From a virus: a DNA stretch of 49,009 bases. A program made the translations under genes and the position numbers. Below the pieces are notes generated by a model. That model did no database searches, had not been told where the DNA came from, and worked only from the letters and a program-made list of their open reading frames with translations. Positions 17,038 through 24,219 of the stretch are shown here, piece after piece. The stretch's first letter is position 1. Each line of letters starts with the position of its first letter. Location: positions 1 through 49,009 of IMG/VR virus record IMGVR_UViG_3300020171_002237; one strand, 5' to 3'.

Positions 17038-17811
17038 TCAGATTTGGACAATGCGGCCGAACTGGCCCAGCGTTGCATCGAAAGGCTTGCTGGAATCGGC
17101 CAGCAAGGAGCCTTCCATTTCGAACTTGTTGTATTCGTTGGAGATGAACGAGATTTCCTTCAAGGGATCAAACGCCACCCGGTACAACTCCACCAAGACC
17201 TTTGCATTACCGTCGGCGGTGTTGATGCCCTCCAGCCGAAGGAAACGCTCTGGCAGGGGCTGGGTGAAGATGCCAATCTCAGTAGTGACACCGAAGGCGT
17301 AGCTGGCCTTCAAGGGTGCGGCGTAGGCCACGGCAGGTGTGCCTCCATCGTTCAGACGCAGCAACTGGATCGCCCCAAAGTCTTTATCGACCGTGTAGTC
17401 CACCCCTTCGACAAGCGTTGCGGGTGTGGCGCTGCTGTCCAGAATCACCAGGCTGGCTACCTTGGGGTGAGCCAGGAAATAGCGCTCGCCGACCAAGGGA
17501 GAAGCGCCCGCCAATGGCTCATTGGTCACAGTGCCGGGCGTGCCGACCACATAGTTGCCGTACAGGGCCAGCGCAAGGTTCTCTTTGGTGAACTCTTCGA
17601 TGGTCAGATTTACTGTGGCGGACTTTTGTTTGACCATGCGGTGATCGAGCGTGCGCTGACCGGTTTGGCTCTCGTAATGCTCCAGCACGTCGGTTTTGAG
17701 CGAGAGTTTCAACTCGGCCACGTTGCCGGGTGAGCGAACCTCGATGGGGTTGCCTTCAACGTCACGTTTGCCAAGGTAAACACGGCCCTGGAATGATGCA
17801 TAGGTACTCAT
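17038..17811 (-). CDS. major tail tube protein
   Basis: 257 residues, starts MSTYASFQGRVYLGKRD. Beta-rich, with a central domain (VEGVDYTVDKDFGAIQLL) like the extra Ig-type insert of some tail tube subunits, and a C-terminal LYRVAFDPLKEISFISNEYNKFEMEGSLLAD that fits the tube-fold edge strand. No catalytic motif. Located between the tail terminator and the chaperone genes, matching lambda V. Forms the hollow tube through which DNA exits. Confidence 0.85.
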   Translation of the reverse strand: MSTYASFQGRVYLGKRDVEGNPIEVRSPGNVAELKLSLKTDVLEHYESQTGQRTLDHRMVKQKSATVNLTIEEFTKENLALALYGNYVVGTPGTVTNEPLAGASPLVGERYFLAHPKVASLVILDSSATPATLVEGVDYTVDKDFGAIQLLRLNDGGTPAVAYAAPLKASYAFGVTTEIGIFTQPLPERFLRLEGINTADGNAKVLVELYRVAFDPLKEISFISNEYNKFEMEGSLLADSSKPFDATLGQFGRIVQI

Positions 17812-17864
17812 GGTTTGGGATCCTTAAAAGTTGAAATAAATAAACAGAAAAATGGAAAAGTGAT

Positions 17865-18311
17865 TCAGGCTTGAATGGAAATGTCAGCAATCAGGGTGCG
17901 GTAGGTGATCTGGTAGCGAGCAGATGTACTGGCAGCAACCCCGTCCGCGTCATCCACTTCCCATTCGGACTCGACTTCCCTTACACCGAGAGCCAGACCG
18001 CCCAGGTTGACGTCACTCATCAGGGCGGCATGCGCCGCGCAGAGCAAGGCATCCGCTTGGGTTTCGGCAACGTCGGGTGGAACCGCGCGCGCCAGTGCGG
18101 TGATACGCACTGTCAACTCGCGAGTGACCCGGTCGTTGGCGCGATCAGCCAGTGACTCAGTCTCAGGAAACACCACCAACGATGGGCACTGGTCGCGCGT
18201 GATCGACACGCTGGGCGTGCGCCACACAGTGGCTGCCTGATCCGTGGCGACCGGGGTCAACCGCGCCACCAGCGTCTGCAAAATCCGTTCACGAATGGAG
18301 TTCGCTGCCAT
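17865..18311 (-). CDS. tail terminator-like protein (lambda U position)
   Basis: 148 residues, starts MAANSIRERILQTLVARLTPV. A helix followed by alternating strands (CPSLVVFPETESL; RELTVRITALARA) and a conserved-looking C-terminal end (RYQITYRTLIADI) matches the fold pattern of small tail terminators/Gp37-type proteins that cap the tail tube. Order head-tail joining, this gene, tube, chaperone equals lambda FII-U-V-G. Start ATG at 18311 has only a weak ribosome site. Confidence 0.75.
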   Translation of the reverse strand: MAANSIRERILQTLVARLTPVATDQAATVWRTPSVSITRDQCPSLVVFPETESLADRANDRVTRELTVRITALARAVPPDVAETQADALLCAAHAALMSDVNLGGLALGVREVESEWEVDDADGVAASTSARYQITYRTLIADISIQA

Positions 18312-18316
18312 GGGAT

Positions 18317-18622
18317 TTACACCCGCATCAGTTTGGCGCGCACTTCGGACCCGTCGCCCACGGCCGTGACTTCTCGCACCTGATACGCGACACCCTCGAT
18401 CTGCACTGATTCGCGGGATTTGAGCCCCACAAAGCAGGAGTTCGGGTAGGTCATCTCGTATTCAGTGCTGACACCAAGCCCTGCGAGCATTTCCTTGTCA
18501 GGTGCAGAAAATCCGACAGAATGCGTCTGCGCTGCACCGCTATCGGTGGGTTGCCAGTCGCAGGTCTTGAGAAACCCGACATTGGCAGCAGCCAGATAGA
18601 TTTTTTCGACCAGTGTGGTCAT
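18317..18622 (-). CDS. head-tail joining protein, gpFII-like
   Basis: 101 residues, starts MTTLVEKIYLAAANVGF. Short, beta-rich and between the major capsid and tail-terminator genes, the FII slot. The C-terminal SVQIEGVAYQVREVTAVGDGSEVRAKLMRV is typical of FII-type attachment proteins (VGxxxYxVRxxxxxxDGxxxxxxL). Joins the completed tail to the filled head. Confidence 0.75.
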   Translation of the reverse strand: MTTLVEKIYLAAANVGFLKTCDWQPTDSGAAQTHSVGFSAPDKEMLAGLGVSTEYEMTYPNSCFVGLKSRESVQIEGVAYQVREVTAVGDGSEVRAKLMRV

Positions 18623-18635
18623 GGGTTTAACCCGA

Positions 18636-19658
18636 TCACGTCGCGGTCAGGCGCACCAACAGGGCTGGACGCTGGCACAGGGGCAGCGGGTTGCTCTGGG
18701 TGTGCAGGTCAGTGCCACGCTCAAAATGTCGCGGTGCCTGCTTGGCATAGATGGGTTGCCCCAGCGTGTTGACCGTCTCGTTGAAGTCAGCCGGTGCAAA
18801 GTAGGTGGCAAAGGTGTCAATCGTGCCCAGCGGGAACGCATGCGCTTCGCCCGCTTCGATGTACGGTTTGGTCACCCAACCACCGGAACCATCGGGTACG
18901 CTGGCTTCACCGGCATATTCCTCAAAGGTGACCCCTGCAAACGGGAAGCCTGAGCGCATGTCGGAGCGCAGAATCTGGCTCTCGTTGAACAGCCGATACG
19001 CATCGACCACGCTGGGGTGGGTCACCAACTTGGTGAAGAACTCGGGCGAGACCAAGCACTGCACGCTGCTCATGCGTTCACCCATCAGGCTTTTGCCAAG
19101 GTAGCGCTTGAGATCGAGACATTTTTCCAGCACGTTGGTGGTGTCGACGTTGAGTTTGAAGCTGATGGTTTTGGGCGTGATCTTGAATTCGTCGTACAGA
19201 TTGACCAGAACCCGACCATCCGCGTCGAGCACGATGCCTTTCAAAGCGCCCATGCGCAGGTACTCCAGGGTGGCCGCATGCTTGGTGCGCATGTTGTCCA
19301 GGTGCTCGGCCAGTACCGCCGCAATGGAGGCAAATTCGTTCTCGGTGCCAAACGAGCGCAGGCCAGAGACTTCTTCGGGCAGCACCACGTCATCGTGCGG
19401 GATGTGCGGAATCACAAAGCTGCGCAGCGTGCGTTTTCCACGAATGCCGACCGTGCCAGGTGAGCCCACAGGCAGGCTGGGCAGCAAATTGAGCACACCG
19501 GCCTTTTCCTCCAGCACGATGGTGCGGGTGCGCACCGGCTTGGCGGCAAAAAGACCCAACTGGTCGAGTCGGTCGTAGCGGTTGGGCAGCAGGTTGATCG
19601 CGGCTGTCAGCGATGCCATTGAAAAAGCAGGATTGAGAAACGGGTTGTTGATGGCCAT
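18636..19658 (-). CDS. major capsid protein, gpE family
   Basis: 340 residues, the usual size for lambda gpE-type capsid proteins. Starts MAINNPFLNPAFSMASLTAAIN with AAGGAA upstream. Family features: NRYDRLDQLGLFAAKPVRTRTIVLEE near residue 25-50, FVIPHIPHDD near 85, the KALEYLRMGALKG-like helix near 150, and VNLYDEFKI. Builds the icosahedral shell with the gpD-like decoration protein encoded just upstream. Confidence 0.93.
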   Translation of the reverse strand: MAINNPFLNPAFSMASLTAAINLLPNRYDRLDQLGLFAAKPVRTRTIVLEEKAGVLNLLPSLPVGSPGTVGIRGKRTLRSFVIPHIPHDDVVLPEEVSGLRSFGTENEFASIAAVLAEHLDNMRTKHAATLEYLRMGALKGIVLDADGRVLVNLYDEFKITPKTISFKLNVDTTNVLEKCLDLKRYLGKSLMGERMSSVQCLVSPEFFTKLVTHPSVVDAYRLFNESQILRSDMRSGFPFAGVTFEEYAGEASVPDGSGGWVTKPYIEAGEAHAFPLGTIDTFATYFAPADFNETVNTLGQPIYAKQAPRHFERGTDLHTQSNPLPLCQRPALLVRLTAT

Positions 19659-19720
19659 GATGGCTTTCCTTCAAAAAGTGGGATGAGTGGGGCGAATTGG
19701 CTTGCAGATCAAAGCGGATA

Positions 19721-20098
19721 TCAGGCGCTTTGGCGCACCAGAATGCCCACGGTCTTGAGCTGGGCCACTGCTGCATCGCGCTCTGCCACGGTGATGGCCG
19801 CAGGCCAGGTGAGTGCGTGCTGGGCCACCGCGCCATGGCGCGCCAGCATCAGTGCGTCGTCCCGGTCCACCAAGTAGGCATCGCAGTCCTGCAACAACAC
19901 ACCACAGGCGAGTTGGCTGCCATCGGTGGCACTTGGATCAAGTTGTTTGACCTTGCCGGTGGCGGTCACCAGCCCAAGTACGGTGCCAAGTACCAGGGTT
20001 TGGCCAGCAGTCAGTGTGGCGCGGTCGCGCGAGTAAAAGCCTTCGTCTTCGTACTTGAGCAAGTCGCCCAGATTGAGGGTTTGTTTGATTTCAGCCAT
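19721..20098 (-). CDS. head decoration protein, gpD-like
   Basis: 125 residues, starts MAEIKQTLNLGDLLKYEDEGFYSRD with AGGAG 6 nt upstream. The sequence SRDxATLTAGQTLVLGTVLG and GVLLQDCDAYLVDRDDALMLARHGAV are signature stretches of the HDPD family. Trimers stabilise the expanded capsid. Located between the protease/scaffold gene and the major capsid gene, as in lambda. Confidence 0.92.
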   Translation of the reverse strand: MAEIKQTLNLGDLLKYEDEGFYSRDRATLTAGQTLVLGTVLGLVTATGKVKQLDPSATDGSQLACGVLLQDCDAYLVDRDDALMLARHGAVAQHALTWPAAITVAERDAAVAQLKTVGILVRQSA

Positions 20099-20133
20099 GG
20101 AGTTCTCCTATTGGTGAGGGGGTCAGGTGGGAT

Positions 20134-20499
20134 TTAGCGAGCACCGATTCGGGCTTTGACGGCGGCAATTAGCGGGTTGTCAGGCGAAGCCGGGTTGGAA
20201 GTGGCCATTTCCTGGCGCACGGCAGCATTCGGGTCAATGCGGCTGACGATTTCCGTGGATTGCTGCGCCATTGCCGTGAGCAACTGGCTGCGCACCTGAC
20301 TGGGTGCCACTTTGGCTTCCAGAAAGCCAGCGATCAGGTCGGTGCGTCCAGCCAGCGTGCAACTTTGCGCGACTTCAATCGCATCAGAAACCGCAAACAC
20401 GGAGTCGGCGGGTGAAGTGGCGGCCGCCGTGGCGGCAGATGTGGTGGTATTGATACCAGTTTGGGCGAGCACAGGAGTGGGTTGGACGGATTGCGTCAT
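20134..20499 (-). CDS. nested scaffolding protein (Nu3-like), in frame within the protease gene
   Basis: In-frame ATG at 20499 (MTQSVQPTPVLAQTG, residue 306 of the protease) is preceded by AAGGAA at 7-nt spacing, a better ribosome site than chance would usually give. The 121-residue product is Ala/Thr/Gln-rich then helical, with a charged C-terminus (PLIAAVKARIGAR), like lambda Nu3. Known: lambda C and Nu3 share their 3' end in this way. Expression of the short form is inferred. Confidence 0.65.
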   Translation of the reverse strand: MTQSVQPTPVLAQTGINTTTSAATAAATSPADSVFAVSDAIEVAQSCTLAGRTDLIAGFLEAKVAPSQVRSQLLTAMAQQSTEIVSRIDPNAAVRQEMATSNPASPDNPLIAAVKARIGAR

Positions 20500-21414
20500 G
20501 GGAATTTCCTTTTCAGGTGAGGTTTCAGGGAGGGTTTGACTGGCAAGCAGCCGGGAGAGCGAGGGAACTGGTGGGGTCAGCATGGAATTGATCTGCCTGA
20601 TCGCGTCATCGAGCGTTCCCACGTCATCAGCCAGACCAGAAGCAACCGCATCTGCGCCGAAGTAAAGGGCGGCTTGGGTGCTTTTGATGGTGTTCACGCC
20701 CATGTGCCGGTGTTTGGCCACCGTGGTTGCAAACAGGTCATAAATGCGGTTGACCTCACCCTGCAAAAAGCTGTGTGCTTCACCCGAGATGGGTGCGTGC
20801 GGGTTGAGATCGTTTTTTCGATCACCGGCAAAGACTGCGGTGTAGGCAATACCGTCTTGCTGGTCTTTGACCGACTGGTCAACGTGCATGGCAATCACGC
20901 CAATCGAGCCCACGCCACCGGTGCGCGAGACGATCAGGCGGCTGGCAGCACTGCCCAGCGCATAGGCAGCGGAGAACGCCATGTCGTTGGCAACCGCCCA
21001 GACCGGTTTGATGGTCGTGGCGGCGCGAATTCGGTCAGCCAGATCGAATACGCCAGAGGATTCACCACCGGGCGAGTCGATGTCGAGCAGGATGGCAGCA
21101 ACGCTCGGGTCGGCCAGTGCAGTTTCCAGCGACTGGGCAATTCCGGCGTAACTGGTCAGGCCAGACTGGGCTTCAAGCCCCTGGGTGCGCCGCACTAACG
21201 TGCCATAAATGGGAATCACAGCAATGCTTGACCGAGCAGCGCCGGTATCTGCATGGGCAGCGCTTCGATCAGGCTGGACAAAGCCAGTCGGTGCCGACAA
21301 GTCAGGCAGTCCGACGCGCGTGCCCAGCACCGACAAGATGACATCAAGTTTTGGGCGATGGATGAGCAGCGGCGCACCAAATAGGCGTGCCGCCAAATGC
21401 GGTAACAGGTTCAT
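20134..21414 (-). CDS. head maturation protease, S49 (SppA/gpC) family
   Basis: 426 residues. An N-terminal S49 peptidase domain has IPIYGTLV near 67-73, LDIDSPGG near 110-117, the nucleophile Ser148 in NDMAFSAAYALGSAA, and the general base Lys200 in FAGDRKNDLNPHA. The C-terminal ~120 residues are a linker and helical scaffold-like region that can also be made separately from an internal start (see 20134-20499). Cleaves scaffold and itself during prohead maturation. It sits between portal and decoration genes, as lambda C/Nu3. Confidence 0.93.
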   Translation of the reverse strand: MNLLPHLAARLFGAPLLIHRPKLDVILSVLGTRVGLPDLSAPTGFVQPDRSAAHADTGAARSSIAVIPIYGTLVRRTQGLEAQSGLTSYAGIAQSLETALADPSVAAILLDIDSPGGESSGVFDLADRIRAATTIKPVWAVANDMAFSAAYALGSAASRLIVSRTGGVGSIGVIAMHVDQSVKDQQDGIAYTAVFAGDRKNDLNPHAPISGEAHSFLQGEVNRIYDLFATTVAKHRHMGVNTIKSTQAALYFGADAVASGLADDVGTLDDAIRQINSMLTPPVPSLSRLLASQTLPETSPEKEIPMTQSVQPTPVLAQTGINTTTSAATAAATSPADSVFAVSDAIEVAQSCTLAGRTDLIAGFLEAKVAPSQVRSQLLTAMAQQSTEIVSRIDPNAAVRQEMATSNPASPDNPLIAAVKARIGAR

Positions 21415-21423
21415 GGAAATCCT

Positions 21424-22956
21424 CTACGTGTCAGTGGTGACGGGATCGCTGGCTTGGGTGTCGGCGGCTTGAGCTGCATGCTTGTTGGGCTCTGCGCTGC
21501 CACCGTCTTTGGAGGTACGCCGAGGGTCGGAGTCAAAAATCAGACCCAGGTCATCGGCGCGCTGGTTGTCAGCCGCGATTTCCCGGTCGACGTCCTCTGC
21601 GTCATAGCCAGAAGCCGAAATGGCCTCAGACCGACTCATCAGACCGGAGCGAATCGCAAGCAGCATGGCTTTGAACTCTTTCTCGGGGTCCACCCACTGC
21701 CAGCCCTGCGGAATCCACTTGGCTGTGAGGTATTGCCGCCGCTTTGCGTTGCCGCCCCGGGCAAAGCCTGGAGCCTGCAATGCGCCACTGAGCACGGCCT
21801 GCTTCATCCATGCGGCCCACACCGGGCGACACATCTGATGCACCAGCACGCCGTGCTGCACCATCTCGCATCGCCTGCGGAACTCAAGCATCCCGGCGCG
21901 AATGCTGGAATAGTTGACGCCAGAGAGGTCACCGGTCAGTTGTTCATAGGTGATACCAATGGCCGCTGCCACTGCCCGAAACTGGGCGCGCAGGAATTCG
22001 CCATAGGAGCCACCCACATCGGCCGGGTCAGAGAACTTGATGTCTTCACCGGGCTCAAGAATCTGCATGGTGCCGGGCTCCAAACCAGCCAGTGACACAC
22101 CGTTTCCATCCGGCAGGCCTTCGCCCAGCAGGTTGTCCTCCACGCTTTGCCGGGTGACAAAGCCTGCGAACATGGCGGCGGTCTTCTTGCGCACCAGTTC
22201 CGCGTCGTCGTACTGGTCGAGTTCATTGAGCTTGACCAGGGCGCGTGAAAGCCACGGCTCGCCCCGTATCTGTCCCGGGCGCAACACCTTGTAGAGGTGG
22301 ATGATTTCACTGGCATCGATGCGCACCGTCTCCAGACCACCCTGGCCGGACATGGGTGCCAGCCTGCCATCCTCGGGGTGAGATCGGTACAAGTGGTACG
22401 CCACGCGCTTGCCAACGCCATCAAATTCGATGCCGGAACGAACCACATTGCCAGAATCGAGATCAATGTTGAGATTCAGTGGCAAGTGCTCTGGCTCAAT
22501 CAGCTGGAGTTGCAGCGGCACACTCAGCCCATCTTCGGGTCGGCGCGGCCGCAGCCGGATCAGGCATTCACCACCTTCCAGCATCGCCCGACAGGCCAGC
22601 GCTTGCAATCCATAGAAGTCGGTTTGGCCTGCCGCATCGGCTTCTTCAACCCAGTCACGCCATAGCGTCTGCACTGCCGCCTTGAACGTGTCGTCACCGG
22701 CCAGACTTTGTGGCTTGATGCCGGTACCGACTGCATTGGCCACAAAAGCCTCGATGCCGGACTGCGCCCAGGCGTTGCGGCGCACCAGATCACGACTTTT
22801 GGTGCGCAGTTCGGAATTTGTGGCAAGCAGCGCCGACACAGCGCCCGGGTTGCCGGGCATCCAGGCTTGTGCACGCCTGCCACGGCCTGCTGCTTCATGT
22901 ATCGGTCCCTGACCCACCTGGCCAAACAGACTTCTGATTTTTGTGTACCAAGCCAT
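21424..22956 (-). CDS. portal protein, lambda gpB family
   Basis: 510 residues from ATG 22956. The longer open frame to 23007 overlaps gpW and is not used here. Family stretches: WYTKIRSLFG at the start, SRDLVRRNAWAQSGIEAFVANAVGTGIKP near 55-85, EQLTGDLSGVNYSSIRAGMLEFRRRCE near 345-375, QGWQWVDPEKEFKAM near 415. A Ser/Ala-rich tail follows. The 12-subunit ring forms the DNA entry vertex and docks the terminase. Start overlaps the gpW stop by one base (TGATG). Confidence 0.95.
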   Translation of the reverse strand: MAWYTKIRSLFGQVGQGPIHEAAGRGRRAQAWMPGNPGAVSALLATNSELRTKSRDLVRRNAWAQSGIEAFVANAVGTGIKPQSLAGDDTFKAAVQTLWRDWVEEADAAGQTDFYGLQALACRAMLEGGECLIRLRPRRPEDGLSVPLQLQLIEPEHLPLNLNIDLDSGNVVRSGIEFDGVGKRVAYHLYRSHPEDGRLAPMSGQGGLETVRIDASEIIHLYKVLRPGQIRGEPWLSRALVKLNELDQYDDAELVRKKTAAMFAGFVTRQSVEDNLLGEGLPDGNGVSLAGLEPGTMQILEPGEDIKFSDPADVGGSYGEFLRAQFRAVAAAIGITYEQLTGDLSGVNYSSIRAGMLEFRRRCEMVQHGVLVHQMCRPVWAAWMKQAVLSGALQAPGFARGGNAKRRQYLTAKWIPQGWQWVDPEKEFKAMLLAIRSGLMSRSEAISASGYDAEDVDREIAADNQRADDLGLIFDSDPRRTSKDGGSAEPNKHAAQAADTQASDPVTTDT

Positions 22957-23177
22957 CAGAAGCCTTTGGATGTGGTCATGCGGATCTGGCGCGGCGCGCC
23001 GGGCCACATGCCAGTGGATGCAGCCTGCTCAGACAGACCTCGTTTGACCTCACGAATGGCTTGGCGTAGTTCGTCAACGGAGCGGTATTCGACCGTCTTG
23101 TCGCCAAAGGAGACACGACGCTCGCCTTGAGTGAGTGCGGTCTGCAAGGCTTCGAGTTGGGTTTGTGAGAAGGACAT
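22956..23177 (-). CDS. gpW-like head-tail joining protein
   Basis: 73 residues, starts MSFSQTQLEALQTALTQGERRVSFGDKTVEYRS. This is the classical gpW pattern of an N-terminal helix, a two-strand hairpin around VSFGDKTVEYRSVDEL, then a second helix. Plugs below the portal after packaging and prepares the site for gpFII. Located just before the portal gene, as in lambda (A-W-B). Confidence 0.9.
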   Translation of the reverse strand: MSFSQTQLEALQTALTQGERRVSFGDKTVEYRSVDELRQAIREVKRGLSEQAASTGMWPGAPRQIRMTTSKGF

Positions 23178-23200
23178 GGTGTTTGTTTTCTGTTAACGCA

Positions 23201-23605
23201 TCAGCGCCAGACGGTCAGGTTCATCTCAGTGGTGTCAGACAAGGATCCGTTTGAGGTGGTGCAGACGACCTCCACAAACTGGGCGGTCTTGGCTTCTGCG
23301 GTGGCGCGTGCGCCAGCGTGTTTCATGGCGGATTGGTTGCCCGCATTGCGTGCGAACGCATGCCAGCAGTAACTGGCATCTGGCATGGGGCTCAAAAACG
23401 TCACCCGGAACTTGCCAGTGCTTGTGCGGGTGACGCTATGAACATTGAACCCAGCCCGAACCACCACCGTGGCCTCGTCACCAGAGCCACTGACACCAAA
23501 GGAGACCCAGGCTTTTGCAACCCCGGGGTGATCGGCGGTGATGCGGGTCTTGAGTTCAAGAGCCAGGCGCTGCGCCAATTCGGTGATGTGTTGGGCCAGG
23601 TTCAT
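23201..23605 (-). CDS. virion-type protein of unknown role, 134 aa
   Basis: Starts MNLAQHITELAQRLALELKTRI, whose helix resembles the start of the neighbouring 168-aa protein. The rest is a beta domain with GKFRVTFLSPMPDASYCWHAFARN, a stretch like the C-terminal domains of many phage tail-fibre or gp53-type proteins. Its place between TerL and gpW is not a lambda position. Probably structural; role not known. Confidence 0.6.
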   Translation of the reverse strand: MNLAQHITELAQRLALELKTRITADHPGVAKAWVSFGVSGSGDEATVVVRAGFNVHSVTRTSTGKFRVTFLSPMPDASYCWHAFARNAGNQSAMKHAGARATAEAKTAQFVEVVCTTSNGSLSDTTEMNLTVWR

Positions 23606-23611
23606 GAACGA

Positions 23612-24118
23612 TCAGGCCAAAAGAGCAGCTTCAAACGCCGCCACAAAATCGGTATCCGCATTGCCGATGTCCAGCACAGAGACCGCACCGATGTTCTGGC
23701 GAGCCTGTTCCTGCTCAAGGGCAGTCAGGGATTGCGCCGCATCAAAGCGCACCCGCTTGTCGACAGCGGCAAGCAGTGCAGCAATGCCTGTCTGGTCATC
23801 CAGAATGGCCGTTTGCAACTCTTTGAGCGTGTCGAAGGCCGCATCAGCACCACCCAGCAAGTCAGCCTTGAGAGCATCAAGCAAGGAGGTGATCTTGGAA
23901 GCCGAGAACGTGGTTGCCGTACCAGCCGCGTTGGCATCGTCAATGATGGTGACGCCCGCCAAAGTGGAAATCTGGCTGCGCAGCTCATTGATGGAACTGA
24001 CCAGGTTGGTCTTGTCAGTGGTCGAGAGGTTGGCCAGCGTACCGACCTGACCGTAAATGGTCTTGAACTCGGCGGCAAGGCGTAGAACCAGGGATTCAAG
24101 GCGTGTTTGCAAACTCAT
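23612..24118 (-). CDS. fibre-like virion protein, 168 aa
   Basis: Starts MSLQTRLESLVLRLAAEFKTIYGQVGTLANLST. The segment LSTTDKTNLVSSINELRSQI and the later FDTLKELQTAILDDQTGIAALLAAVDKRVRFDAAQSLTALEQEQARQNIGA pattern are common in tail-fibre and tail-tip proteins of diverse phages. Lies directly downstream of a terminator that follows terL, 6 bp before the 134-aa gene, so the pair may be one unit. Function unknown. Confidence 0.6.
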   Translation of the reverse strand: MSLQTRLESLVLRLAAEFKTIYGQVGTLANLSTTDKTNLVSSINELRSQISTLAGVTIIDDANAAGTATTFSASKITSLLDALKADLLGGADAAFDTLKELQTAILDDQTGIAALLAAVDKRVRFDAAQSLTALEQEQARQNIGAVSVLDIGNADTDFVAAFEAALLA

Positions 24119-24142
24119 GGGGAGAACTCCAAAAAAGGCAAT

Positions 24143-24189
24143 AAAAAAGGCACCGAAGTGCCGTCAGGAATGGAGCGCCAAAACGCTCC
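24143..24189 (-). terminator. two hairpins and a U-tract after the terL gene
   Basis: On the minus strand, GGAGCG/CGCTCC (24189-24184 with 24177-24172) is followed by GGCAC-TTCG-GTGCC (24162-24149) and then six T (24148-24143). The second hairpin has a stable TTCG-type tetraloop. This is a clear intrinsic terminator just after the terL stop. It separates packaging genes from the head and fibre-like genes, so the latter probably depend on read-through or their own promoter. Confidence 0.8.
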
Positions 24190-24219
24190 GGTTAAACAGT
24201 CGCCCAGTGCGCCGCAGCC

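Noticed and set aside
16474-17733. 419-codon open frame on the plus strand
   Set aside because: Antisense to the tail tube and chaperone genes, both of which are well supported; no ribosome site or protein-like pattern.
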